A stretch of 64,000 bases of DNA from assembly GCF_000003195.3 (NCBI RefSeq), contig NC_012878.2, positions 41,476,819 to 41,540,818 on the forward strand. Reading direction: 5' to 3'. The translations under genes were made by a program, and so were the position numbers. Within the stretch, counting starts at the first letter, position 1; each line of letters opens with the position of its first letter. Of the stretch, positions 32,607 to 43,908 are shown in pieces. The stretch is from Sorghum bicolor. Lineage: Eukaryota > Streptophyta > Magnoliopsida > Poales > Poaceae. The notes beneath the pieces were generated by a model that made no database searches, was not told the DNA's origin, and saw only the letters and a program-made list of their open reading frames with translations.

Positions 32607-34166
32607 GAGTGGTATCGGAGCTCATACATGGATCTTCTGCAACATTACTTGTGAAAAACATCAAAAGGAATTTACAAATTAAAAGTTTTTTTGGACAACA
32701 ACTTGTAAATGCTCCTTAACTTTTCTTATGCTTGCTATTCAAGTTATGTGAAGACTGTCTGCTGACTTAAATAGAAGGCATTGAAAGGGACTTCAATTCT
32801 TCTTCAACAAGCCAAGTGAAGAATCAAACTACTCCAACAATGCTTTGTCAAAAGTCTTGCAACATTCCATCCAGAGCGATGAAGATAGTGTATAAATAAA
32901 GCCCTATAATCTACTAACATGATGAAGATGGAGCACTCTCGCCGTTGAGAAGACGTATAGGACGAGCATATTGCATATCATGCATAATTTGAAAAATATA
33001 ATGATGCTTAAAACTTCATCCTTATGCTTCAAAAACAGTTTTTAGTCATTATAGCTGTTTTATTGATGAATCTCATCATGTACCAGGTTTCGTTAACCGA
33101 TTGATAATCTTTTACTCCATAAGATCCTAATCCTTGATTCTCTTGTTATGCATGTGACCTTCCTTGATTTCATCTAACTTGACACATGATACCTCCTTGC
33201 TGTCATTTGATGACATATGTGCTGATTGAATGACACTATGATTGTGTCCTCTTAAGGTACCATGACTTGTAACTTAGGTAACAATGTCGAAACCTGGGGT
33301 CTCCTATGGCTCATGACCATGAGGAAATATTGTTGGGCGCTCATTGTTATCAAAGTATATGATCATGATCCCTTATAGTCCACAATTAGGGTGTTTCATT
33401 CTTTGGACACTCCTTAGAGATTCAAAGTTGTCCTTTTGAGTTCCCTCAACACATTGTGATTGTGATCGACTTTTGATCTCAGTTACATTCTTGGTATTGT
33501 GAGACATGGGTTATTGTTGTGGTGCCCTATAGTGGTGCCATGTCCCGTGACCACGGTGCCGCGTCGGAACCTAGAGTCTTTTGTGTGTCCGGATGACACA
33601 AATTTCTACTGGGCGCGTGCAGGTATCGAGGTTATGGGCATGATCCATTATAGCCCCACAACTAAGGTGCCCTCGCTCTTTGAGCCCTATCATGGGAACC
33701 CATGCCCATATCTTTGTGGGAATTACCTAAAACCCTTGACTTGGGTAACCAACATAGATTGGTTGAAAGCTATTGTAATTGTACTCTATAGTATGTATCA
33801 TGATTCGTGATCACGCTATAACGTCGACCCTGTAGTCTCCTATGGAACTGCAACCATAAGGAAATACTGTAGGGTGCTCGTTAAACATCGGGATCTCGGT
33901 CATGCTCCACTATAGTCTACAGTTAGTATGCTTTCATTCTCCTTGGAAGCTCATTTGGAGATTCATACCTTCTTATGAATTCTCTAAAATTCCTCGTTGA
34001 TTACAACTTCCTGTTGATCTTAGTTGTAATTCTCGGACCAATCGTAATTGTTGTATGAACTTCTCAGAGGTGAATGTGCTTGACACATTTCCTTTTCCAT
34101 TACTTAACCCCATGGGTTTTAGTACCCTAGAAATCTTGGGACGAGATTTCTTTAAGGGTGAAGGGC
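32607..34166 (+). other. Interior of the non-autonomous element
   Basis: 1,560 bp without a credible coding frame. A primer-binding site (TGGTATCGGAGC, 32610-32621; one change from the initiator Met site TGGTATCAGAGC) opens it and a purine tract (34152-34166) closes it. The second half is a degenerate threefold repeat (separate entry). It probably serves only as the packaging and priming region of the RNA. Confidence 0.8.
33256..34060 (+). repeat. Degenerate threefold tandem repeat, unit about 260-280 bp
   Basis: Three copies begin at about 33256, 33534 and 33795 with a shared opening (GGTACCATGACTTGTAAC, GGTGCCATGTCCCGTGACC, GTATCATGATTCGTGATC). Each continues with GTCG-A/G-ACCTR, a GGCGC/GGTGCTCG element and 'TGATCCxTTATAGTCCACA'-like words in register. 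Similarity is partial, so the duplication is old. Confidence 0.65.
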
Positions 34167-37100
34167 TATAACATCCCTAATGTTACGAACACTAAAAATG
34201 GATCATGTCATCATAAGCATTGCAAAGCATATTTGTTAAGCACATCATTATGCATCAACTTAAAATAAGTTTATTCTGGTTGATTGTGCTTAGGGAATTA
34301 AAGTGTGTTTATCTTGTGAAGTGATGCTTGTGATGGTTGTTTAATCCCCAGTTAAGGAGGGAGGTAAGGAAATAGCTAAGGAAAAACCCTAATTTCAACC
34401 CTAGTTTTTACCCCTTTCTGTGTAACTTAAAAACTAAGCAAAATTTGGGGATGAGTTCAAAAGCAAAATTGTAGATCTTGTTAAGATGTACAACTTTCGT
34501 ATTTTGAGTTTTTGAAGTTTCAGCACAAAATTCAAAGTAATGTTGAAAATACAGATTTCCAGAAAGTGTCCCCTTTTTCAATTTGAATCTCTAATTCAAA
34601 ATCTAATTAGAATCTTGAAATGTGACCACAATGAAAGTTGTAGAGCTCATCAAGTTGAACAACTTTTATTTTGGGAATTTTTCAAGTTGTTCAGAAAAAT
34701 CAAAAGTAACTTTGGAATTTCTATTCTGCCCCAATTCAAATTGGAATTTTTCCCCTAATTTGGATTTTGAAATTCAAACTGTTTTGCCAAATTCACACTC
34801 TTCCACTCAGAATCAGCTCTGGGCACTAAAGGATGTTTTGTAGCTTTTAAAATTTTGAACAACTTTTATTTTGGCAGAAATTTGACTTCAGTTCAATTTT
34901 TGAGAGTAATTTGCAAAAGACAGGGAAAGGAGGGATAGAGCTTGCTACAGTGTCCCGATATGGATCACGAGCTCCAGTCACCGCGCGGCCGCAGGCCGTG
35001 CAGTGCCGCGCGTGCGTTCTCGCCGCCACGCAGCTGCTTGCTAGCCGTGTCACCGCGCGACGTGGACGCCCGCGACCTCTACGCCTCGACCTCTTGAGCG
35101 CCCGCGCGGCCGACCTCGAGCTCACTTACTCCGGCGACCGAAAGCACCCAGTGAAGCTCCACCGTCTAATACCCTCTACACGCAACTCCTCTGACTAATT
35201 CGAGTTCTCCAACACCTTCGCCATATCCTTGCGAACCCAGTGTACGCCCAGGAACCCTCCCTGCCCCTCTCAATCGCCCGGGCGCCGTCTTTCTTCCTCA
35301 ACTCCGGCCGAAAGCGCCGCCGTGGGCGCTTCACGTGGCCAGCCCTCCTCCGTGCTTCTCCACCACTTCTGAGCAGCTTGACGAAGTCGTGTTGAGCCCC
35401 TGATGCTCCCCATCTCTTCCCCTCGCCTTCCCGGCGGCCGGAGCGCCACGTTTTCCCCTAGCCCCGTCGAGAGCTCCGCCAGTGCCGCTGTTCACGTGGC
35501 CATGCCTCCACAGACCACCTCTGGCCAAGTAGAGGGAACCAGAGGGTGTGCGTGAGTCCAGGTGAACTCCCCCGCTGCTCCTCTGCCGCCGACGAGCACC
35601 CCAACGCCGAAACTGCGATCTCCGACGAGCTCCTCTATTTTCAGTTCGCGACCAGAGACTTCGCGCGACAATTTGAAGTTCTCCAGGGGTCTAATTGCAC
35701 AGACTGTGACTCAGGTGAATAGTACTATAAGGACTTGTTTGTAGATGTTTTGTTGAATTTTTGAAAATTCATATCTGGAGTTTGGTAACTCCAATTTTGG
35801 TGAACCAAATTTGGTTGTGCTCCTTGAGATGTCTAGTTTTTATTAAAAATATGAAACTGACCATGTTTTGTAGAAAAATAATTATTTATGATTTATGTCC
35901 TTTAATTATGCTTTAAAAGATGAAATTCATATCTCATGTTGTGTAGCTCCTTTTAGCCTGAAATTTGTATGGTGTGCTCATGATCTTATTTGTGTGCTGC
36001 AGTAATAATTTAATATTCATTGGATGATACATAACCTAAGTTATTAATTTATCTTGTTTAGGCCTTATTAAATAGTTTACAATTAAACTAAAAATAAATA
36101 AATGTAAAATATGGTTACTCTACCTTTATATGAGGTTGTTATATCATATAGATACATAATTTAGCTATGTGTTTGTAGAAAATGTCGAGTTTCTTATTTA
36201 TCTTACTGTTACATGTTCCCTTGTGATGAAAATTTCTCTTTTTCATGAAAATTGCTATACTTATCCAAATGGCATGAAATTTATACAGTAGACTTTAGAG
36301 AGCATATATGAGCTGCTGTAGTTTTCTCAGAATTTACTGTGTAATTTTGATATATGGTTATTACTTTGTCTATTTACCTAAATAAATTAATAAAGGCATG
36401 AAAGGAATTTATTTAGGGATGATCATGATGTTTTCTAGTATCTTTTTGATGTATTGTAACTGTTGGTAAGCTGGGTTTTGCCCAGGTTCAAGTTTGGAAC
36501 ATAAATAAAAAGTTATTTCTTTATAATTCAAATATTAGTGGTTTCTCGACAGTTTCTGGAGTATTATGAATTGCTCTAGGTAGATAATGTTGGATGTGAA
36601 ACTTGTCTATAATAAAGTTGTATATAATTTAGTTTCTCTCTGTCAAGTTCTGGATCAGTTTCTGTAGTTGTGCAATTTCGACCTAGTAACTTGTGAATCC
36701 TGCTTTGATGATGAAAGATAAATTGTAGAAATTTTCATAAGCTTTTCAAAATGTTATGGATCATGACTTTTGGTGCTCTAGAACTCTGGTTATAGATGTA
36801 TAAAGCTTAATATCTGATTCTGTCCAAGGTCTGGACAGAATTGTTTATTCATACTGTTTGGCCATCTTATCTCTTAAATCAGTTCTCGAAGATAATAACA
36901 AAGTTGTAGAAAAACATCTAAGCTTTCCAGAAAGTCTAATATCATCTTTATTGGATGCTTGGATCTCTAATTATGGTTGAATGAAGTTGCATATATGCTG
37001 CTATCCTAGTTATGTGTGCAAATTTGAATTAAGTTTGAATTTTATATAGGAAATTATGTGCTGATTCAAAAATGGTGAAAATTTTTGTATAAGTTCTGTG

Positions 37101-39285
37101 CTTTGAGTAGGACATAGGAAAAATGCTAAAGTTTATTTTCTGATACTGTGAACATGTATAAAAATTCTGTCTTTTATTTAGTAAATAAAACTTCCATGAA
37201 TTTTAATAATTTATTGATATGTCCAAAAATCACCAAAATTTGTGGGATGCCTCTGAATATTATTCCCTAGCTTCACACAAAATTTGGTGGCATTTGGATA
37301 ATGTTTGAATAAAACATTATTATACCCTTAATTAGTAATTTAGTAATAATTTCAAAATAATTAAGTAATAATTAACTTAATTTCATAAATTAGGATTTGA
37401 GTGCCTTTGGAATTGTGTGATGATCTGAGGTCATTAACCTTAATGACCTTTGATATTTAATTATTGTTTAGTGTTAATACTTAATTACTGTCATTAATAC
37501 CTAATTAAGAATTAATTAAGATAAAAGGATTAATAATTAGTTAATTAAGAATAATTGTGAATTAAGAGAAATCTTAATTTATTGATGCAACCTCTTGGGT
37601 AAAGACACTAAGATGATAAACAACTTTAATTACTGTTTAACCTGTCCTTGCACCGAGGAGGAGAGTTGTACTCAACTCGGTCCTTCTTAAATTTTGTCAT
37701 ACGCATATCATGAGCATCCATCATTTTGCGTATAGTGCACGTGACCGAAGGAGTGACCGTTGAACCGAACCCCGAGGTCGGTGCTCCGTTCGAGGAAGTA
37801 GGATCCGAGACTTGGGAAGTCTCCGAGGGTCCCTATCAGCTCTGCAACCAAGGCAAGCTCCGGATGCATTAACCCCTCCTTGAATGTTTTAAATCTTTTA
37901 TCACTTATGAATTAAAAATGTTGTATTAGATAGTTGAGAATTGGGTTGACCTACTTGCTGCATTTACTATCTTGATATCTGTTATCCTGTCCTTGACACC
38001 TGTTTTATTTTAAAACTGCGTAGTTATGCTTAGCCCTGCTACTAGATAGGTTTTCAAATAAGAAAGTTTGAAGGGTTGTTGTGGAATACACTTATGCTCA
38101 ATGATGTTTCAATTTGAGACCGGTCGGTGGACTTGCTTTAAGAATGGAGTCTTAAAGTAGTGTCTCCAACTGTGTCGATTAAGGACCGTTCCGTTGATGG
38201 CCTGCTGGGTTGAGAATTTATAGTACTAGCCACTTGCCCTCGGTTAGCCCGGTCTTGTGATCCCTCGACGCGAACAGCAACTCACGCACTGGGCGTGGAG
38301 CGATGGCGAGAGTAGCGTGTACCCACCTTACGGATCTGAGATGACCGGGAAACATCTAGATCGGCTGTAGGATGGTGGGGTACTGTGCTCTCGGGTGCCG
38401 CGAACCTAGTCAAATTTGGGGAGAGCTCGATTTGGGTTGACATATGCAAGATTTGGTTCTACATATGTCGGGTGGTTAGGAACTCTAGCTGGATTGCTAA
38501 GCGATTCGAATCGTCGTAGTTAAATATGCAACTAAGTGGTAAAATGAAAAAGGGGGGAAATGTCTCCTGAGGTTCGGATCCCAATTCCCGGACTAAGAGT
38601 GACATGAAGTTATGGCCGTTGGATGGACAATACTTTTATTAAGGACTAGGAACTTACAGACTTGCCTGTGAGAAGTAACTAGATAGACTGTCCTCGAACT
38701 CCTCGACCTCTTAAGGAGAGGAATTCGTGGGTAAAACTTAAAAGTAAGGATGCACTATTAGTAAGCTTTTCAGCAAAACAATTTGGCTCCTTGCTCAGCC
38801 ACTCCTTGTCTAACCTAAGCCTGCATTCCTAAGTTCTCCTCTTTTTCTGCCGGGTAAGTCTTGTTGAGTACTCCCGTACTCAGGGTTTATAACCCCTGTT
38901 GCAGGTGCTGACTTATGCTGCTAATGGAGGTCATGTCGGTGGGCGCGACATGATTTATCCACCTCTTCTACCTTAGAAGCTTCACCTAAGATGCTTCCGC
39001 TACCCTACACATCTTTTGGAAATTTAGTTGTTTATATTCCATCATATGTTGTAAGTTGAGTTATAAATCTTCCGCACTCCGATGTAAGTTATTTTGGTAA
39101 TAAATGTTGTAATATTGTGGTAACTCCATGTTGATCCTATATGAGTTAAAATGTGGATGATTCGGGGTCCTCCGAGGGCACCCGACAGACTATCCAAGTT
39201 ATATGACTCTCATGTGCATTAGTCAGAAGTCTTAAGGACAATGACAGGTGCATGTGGGCCATATAATTAGGGTGGTTCTGCCACA
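34167..39285 (+). repeat. 3' LTR of the non-autonomous element, 5,119 bp
   Basis: Begins TATAACATCC (the first G of the usual TG changed to A) and ends CTGCCACA. Apart from the indels described for the left copy, divergence is low, about 1-2% by eye, suggesting an insertion younger than Tat-2. Confidence 0.88.
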
Positions 39286-39290
39286 TCGAC
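39286..39290. repeat. Target-site duplication TCGAC, right copy
   Basis: Pairs with 27573-27577. Confidence 0.93.
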
Positions 39291-42100
39291 GAGAGAGGGG
39301 AACCGCCCGTCGTCATCCATCGTCTTCCACGTCCCAGCCTCGCTGCTGCCACCGCCACCCGACGTCCCGATCTCATCTTCCTCGGAGGGGACGCGCTCCT
39401 CCCACGATCGACGCCCCCAGAGGAACTCCGGAGCGATTCCGTCCATACCGTAGATCGCCCTCCTGATCTCAGAATCAGGGTCGACGGGAGTACGCATCAT
39501 GCAGGCGAGCGCCACCAAGCCATCCGCTCGCCCCGACTCTGCTGGGATCGCGGTAGGCGCCCTCGGACGAAGCCACGCCGGGGTCGGAGGACCAAAAACT
39601 GGCAGGCCCTCCTCCTGGTTTCCAGGCTCCTGTGGCGCTACCGGCTGTGGTTGGGGCGGATCAAGCAGTTCCGCCAGCTGCTGGCCCCCCTGCTTCTGCT
39701 GCTCCTAGAGCTCCTGCGGCTCCTGTTGACGGTCCTGCTCCTGCAGCCCCTCGAGCTGGGGGCAGGCCATCGGACGCCCTTCTTCCCCTTCTTTCCGCTG
39801 TAGACGCTGCTCCTCCTACAGCTGCTGCCGCGTCTCCTGCTCACGCCCCTCCTCTTTATTCCTCTGCTCCTCGATGGAGCGAAGCCCGGTGGGCCTGGGT
39901 GTCCGCCTCGCGATGTGAGAAGTCAGGGCCTCCTCGTCCATAGGACGGGCATCCCTCGAAGTCCCGTCGCCGCCAGACCCATCACTTATGGTGATAGGGT
40001 CCCCCTCGACCCCAGATCGGGGGGGCTCGGGGGCTCCCTCCTGCCCTTGGGAGTGAGGTGCCTCGGCCCGATTTGGCGATGATGGGGCGGACTCACCCAC
40101 CAGGGGACGGGGCGGGGCGTTCTCGGCGCCAGTCTGTGGTCGAGAGTCGGAGGAGCCTATAAAACACAAAACAAAGGTCAGTCATCATGATGGTCGACGC
40201 AAGAACAACATGAATCCCATAACGACGGGAATAAGCTACTAACCTGAATCCTTGGAGGCCGCTCCCACTTTTAGCCTTTTGGCCAACGTGGGTTGGGCCT
40301 GCTCGAGCGTCCGCTTCCACCTGAACGGGCATGAAAGAAGCTGTTACACGAAGGGAACACAATGACTTAGGAAGATGAAAATCATAGCGTTGAAGACCTT
40401 ACCACACAGGGAGAACGGCTCGCCTGAAGGCTCCTCGACCAGTAGGCCTCGAACCACCCCGCGTCGAGGCTCCAGGCCCCTCACGAGCGGGAGTCGGCCT
40501 CTGCTCGGCGTCTCCCCCCTGGCGAGCGCCAGGACTAGCGCTCCTGCGGCTTGTTTCCCCCTTGCTGGAGGCCGCAGCACGGCCACGGGTCAATGGCCCC
40601 GTCGCCTGGGGCCTGGCCCGGTCGCCCGCCTTTGGCGCAGGAGGAGGTTGGGGGTGCGGGACGGACCGGCTTTGAGCCGGTGCGGGACGGACATCGGCAC
40701 GGGAGCGGCGGGGGGATGACTCCCTTTGCTGCCTCTCGAGAGACTCGCCGGGCCCCTCCTTTGGCGCTCCCGTCCGCGAGACATCAGCGTCGACTCGAGG
40801 CGAACCCTCGAGGATCCTATCAAGACAGGACGCCATCCCCTCGGAGTCAACGGTGCTGTCATCACCGTCACCGCCATCATCCTCGTTGGGGGATTCTTCT
40901 TCTGGCTCCCCCCTTTGCCTGGACTTCGCTCGACGCGCCTCTAACGCTTGGCGGTCGAGATTCTTCATCTTCTTCTCTTTCTTTTCTGAGTCCTTTGTGG
41001 ACTTCTGCTTTTCTGCGGATTGACGCCGCTTGTAAAGGTCGACCCCGTCCTCCTTTACTAGAGGCCTTGAGGACCGAACGTCGATCGGTCCCTGCGAGAG
41101 CAAAGACTACCTTAAAGAGGGATCAAAGGAAACCCAGAATCGAAACCATGTGCAGAAAGAGAACTTACCAGATCGATTGACCCCTCGTCAGGCCTCATAG
41201 TGAAGCCATTGACGTGCTCCAGCTGGAAGTCGCTGGCGACGGCCGCCCGAACTCGGGCCGCAACCTCGTCGTCCGCCGGAGCCTCGTTGGACATCCGGCA
41301 CGCCTCGAGGTCCCAGGATGAGACGCTAGGACCCATCTCGTCCATCCTCAGTGGCCGAGACGTCAACGGGAGAACCCTCCGATGATGGACGGCCGAGAGG
41401 ACGAGAGCGGGGGTCAGGCCTTCCACGCGCAACTTCTTCAAGGCGTCGAGGAGGGAGTCGAGCCGCGACTGGTGAACTTGGACGACGCCATACGTCCAGT
41501 TCTCCGGGCGCTCCGTAATCAGGCGGCCGGTGTAGGCAGGAAGGAGGCCGTCATCATTCCACAAATAGAACCACTAGGAGTCCCACCCGGCGTGGTTTGA
41601 TGACAACCCCACTGGGATATACTCGCGTGGCCTCACCGTCTTGCCGGTCTTCAACACCAGGTTGAGGCACCCGGCCCGTACTAGTTTCCTCACTCCAGTG
41701 GCTCCGGCGGGGGCGTTGAAGAGCTCGCCCCTGTAGGGTGGAGCCACAAGTCCTAGTGGGGCATCATCCCCAAATAGCCCTGACACACCGCGGCAAAGAC
41801 CGCTGTGACGATGATGGCATTGGGGGAGAAGTGCTGGAGCTCCACCCCGTAATGGTGGCAGAGCGCCCGCATGAAGCGACTCGGAGGAGCGCCCAGGCCG
41901 TGGCGGTGGAACTTGGCGAACGAAACCACATAACCCTTGGGCGGCTTGGGCTCCCGGTGGTCCACCGGTGGCGCGATCCACTCCGGCGACGACAACGATG
42001 TGCGGTGGCGTAGGAGTCCCTCCCTCTCGAGCTCTAGCAACAGATGCTCCGTCATCGACGATGGGCGCCAGTCGTCGGCAGCGACGAGTCTCACAGGCAT

Positions 42101-42640
42101 CCTTGGGTGGAAGGAAGGCGGATTCGCTACTGCTCGAGGGTAAGCACGTGCGTGAGATGGCAAGGGAACAAAGGCAGGAATGAGGGTAGAAGGCAGAAGG
42201 GAGAACGGCAACCGGGCCACGGGATATTTATAGACGGCAAACACCAGCGAGTAGATCTGATAAATACAGTAACTCCCCCCATGAATGCGCCGCCTAACGG
42301 TCTTTTTTCCTCTCACAGACGGGACGCTATGAATTCTGCGTCGATACAGTGTCGCAACGGCTCCCGCCTGAAAAGACGCGCACAATAGGCAAAAAAGGTG
42401 ACCCACCGCGGGCCCTTCCTTCCTTTGTAAGCCAAGGTACGTACCTACGAGAGTCTCGAGAGGTCGCAGGTTGACCCGCCGAAAGGGTTCGACAGCCGAT
42501 CTCGAGCACCAGAGTCAGTGATGCCCGGCGAGTGGTCGAAAGTCGAGGCCAGCCTCGAGAACTCGCCGGGGATGTCCAAGGTGGGGTCAAGATAGTCGAG
42601 AGGAATCCCCCTGACGGGAGCATCGAGCCACTGGACAAAT
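42101..42640 (-). other. Leader and promoter region of the Tat-2 antisense gene
   Basis: No gene. Contains the TATA box described separately, a C-run (42275-42280) and several TCGAG words. Unlike Tat-1, I see no 70-bp hairpin array in the corresponding place. Confidence 0.55.
42225..42232 (-). promoter_or_regulatory. TATA box of the Tat-2 antisense gene
   Basis: TATAAATA on the minus strand, about 125 bp before the ATG at 42100, matching the layout in Tat-1. Confidence 0.6.
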
Positions 42641-42657
42641 GGAGACTCGGGGGCTAC
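42641..42657 (+). promoter_or_regulatory. Polypurine tract of Tat-2
   Basis: GGAGACTCGGGGGCTAC directly before the 3' LTR start at 42658. The core CTCGGGGGCT is similar to the Tat-1 tract CTCGGGGACT. Confidence 0.75.
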
Positions 42658-43717
42658 TGTTGAGGATATTAGTAAGGGGTACCCCAGCTGATGTCCATGT
42701 CGGGATTATCCATACGCAATTCGAGGCCTCTTACTCGACGCTCTGCCCAGTCACATGTACGGTCATCGACGACCGCAGCCTCGAAGACGGAAAGGGTGTC
42801 GAGCGAATCGATCAGGGCTCGAGCGTCGGCTACCGTCGAATACGGAAGTAGGCTCGAGCGAATCGGAAGGCGTCGAGCGCAAGGAAGCCGCCCGCCGCCT
42901 GACGCGGGCACGGGAACCAGGGCATTAAATGCGCCTGTCGTGTTCTCACCTAACATGTAGGTCATGGGAAACGTGATAGGGAACAGGCACCCGTCCCATC
43001 ATTATTTTTGCAGCGTTCCCCACCAAAATACCCAGGGCGTGTCAGGACACAGGAAGCATGGTCGGAACGTCTAATCAAGACCCCCTCGAGATGTCCAAGG
43101 TCAGCGCTCTGGCTAGCGAGGCGTTACACAGCAACTGACCCTCGACCAGACACGTTTCCTTCCTGGGGAAGGGTTGGGCGTCGAATGACAACACCACAAC
43201 CGCTCCGACGTAACCGCCGCCATGACGTACAGTCGTGCAGCACACAAACTAGCCCAAGACGGCGCGCAGAGCAAGATACAGGGGAACGCGTAATCATCAT
43301 CAAGCTACCTGGACGGGACGGCTCGAGACCACGCCGGTACGGAGGCCTCGAGTAGGTCAGCGCGCCATACCTCTATCGACCCCTACCCTGACGCCTATAC
43401 TTGTACCCTAGGCTTCTCCTTGGAACTATAAAAGGGGAGGCCCGGGAAGAGATATAGTTGACGCAATACAACACAACACACCAGCGATACGTAGTAGTGC
43501 ATCTCAGATCACCACACTCCATACCGCGCTTGTATTCACCCCTGTACAAGCACTTAGGTGCAAAATAATACAAACTCTCCCTCCCCCGCTGGATGTAGGG
43601 CCTTCTCTTGCCCGAACCAGGATAAATCTTTGTGTCTTTTTGCATCACCATCTGGAAAAGGGAGCACGCATACAAATTTACTAGTTGGTGTGACCCCCCG
43701 TGGGGAAAACACCGACA
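42658..43717 (+). repeat. Tat-2 3' LTR, 1,060 bp
   Basis: TGTTGAGG...ACCGACA, partner of 18305-19357. Followed by ACGTT and then the rest of the Tat-3 LTR. Confidence 0.92.
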
Positions 43718-43860
43718 ACGTTCGGGCGCATCGCTGTTGTGGGGACCAAAGTGTTCAAGTTACCACATTTGTAGATTGTAAGGTCAAATCGGCTGGCACG
43801 CCTTAACATTTGAATCGGGTATTGGCCCTTTGTGTTTGCAGATCAGCTTTTGCATCAACA
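43718..43860 (+). repeat. Tat-3 5' LTR, last part
   Basis: Continues the LTR broken at 18304 (the first five bases are the Tat-2 target copy) and ends GCATCAACA, the mirror of its TGTTGA start. Confidence 0.75.
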
Positions 43861-43867
43861 CATTTTT

Positions 43868-43885
43868 TGGCACGCCCAGTGGGAC
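43868..43885 (+). other. Primer-binding site of Tat-3
   Basis: TGGCACGCCCAGTGGGAC, seven bases inside the LTR. It shares the TGGC-R-CGCC start with the Tat-1 and Tat-2 sites but is not palindromic. Confidence 0.6.
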
Positions 43886-43908
43886 AGAAATTCAAGATCA
43901 AGATCAAC

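Larger units (their letters stand above)
27578..39285 (+). mobile_element. Non-autonomous LTR element with 5-kb LTRs and 1.56-kb non-coding interior
   Basis: Flanked by TCGAC duplications. LTRs are 5,029 bp (27578-32606) and 5,119 bp (34167-39285); the interior is 1,560 bp with no gag or pol. The primer-binding site resembles initiator tRNA-Met. The sequence before the 3' LTR (GGGACGAGATT, then AAGGGTGAAGGGC) matches that of Tekay-A and Tekay-B, so Tekay-type enzymes are the likely helpers. It resembles LARD-type elements, but LTRs make up 87% of its length. Orientation is set by the positions of the primer-binding site and polypurine tract. Confidence 0.85.
26335..42100 (-). pseudogene. Tat-2 antisense gene (aORF), interrupted by an 11.7-kb insertion
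   Basis: Minus strand, start ATG at 42100. Exons inferred: 42100-41169, 41091-40403, 40320-40244, 40156 to the insertion at 39286 and on from 27577 to 26889, then 26813-26335. Introns of 77, 82, 87 and 75 bp are all GT-AG, and the first two have phases 0 and 2 as in Tat-1. The N-terminal domain (FMRALCHHYGVELQHFSP) matches the exon-1 domain of Tat-1. A Lys/Arg and acidic middle follows, then a Gln-rich part, a long coiled coil (LLALEEEKKEREAAL) and a helical C-terminus. Several TAG/TGA codons and frame changes (about 41745, 41575, 39810, 27500, 26599) show decay. Protein function unknown. Confidence 0.72.
18305..43717 (+). mobile_element. Tat-2: Tat-lineage gypsy element with antisense gene, host of a nested 11.7-kb element
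   Basis: LTRs of 1,053 bp (18305-19357) and 1,060 bp (42658-43717) differ by several percent, mostly transitions. Flanks are ACGTC (18300-18304) and ACGTT (43718-43722), a target duplication with one change. Order on the plus strand: LTR, primer-binding site, gag, protease, RT, two RNase H domains, integrase, then an antisense gene, polypurine tract and LTR. Removing the nested element (27578-39285) leaves about 13.7 kb, a normal Tat size. Coding regions carry many TAG and TGA codons and frameshifts, so it is inactive. Confidence 0.9.

Noticed and set aside
32610..32621. tRNA gene
   Set aside because: The tRNA-like words at 32610, 57349, 19360 and 16982 are primer-binding sites next to LTRs; no cloverleaf is present.
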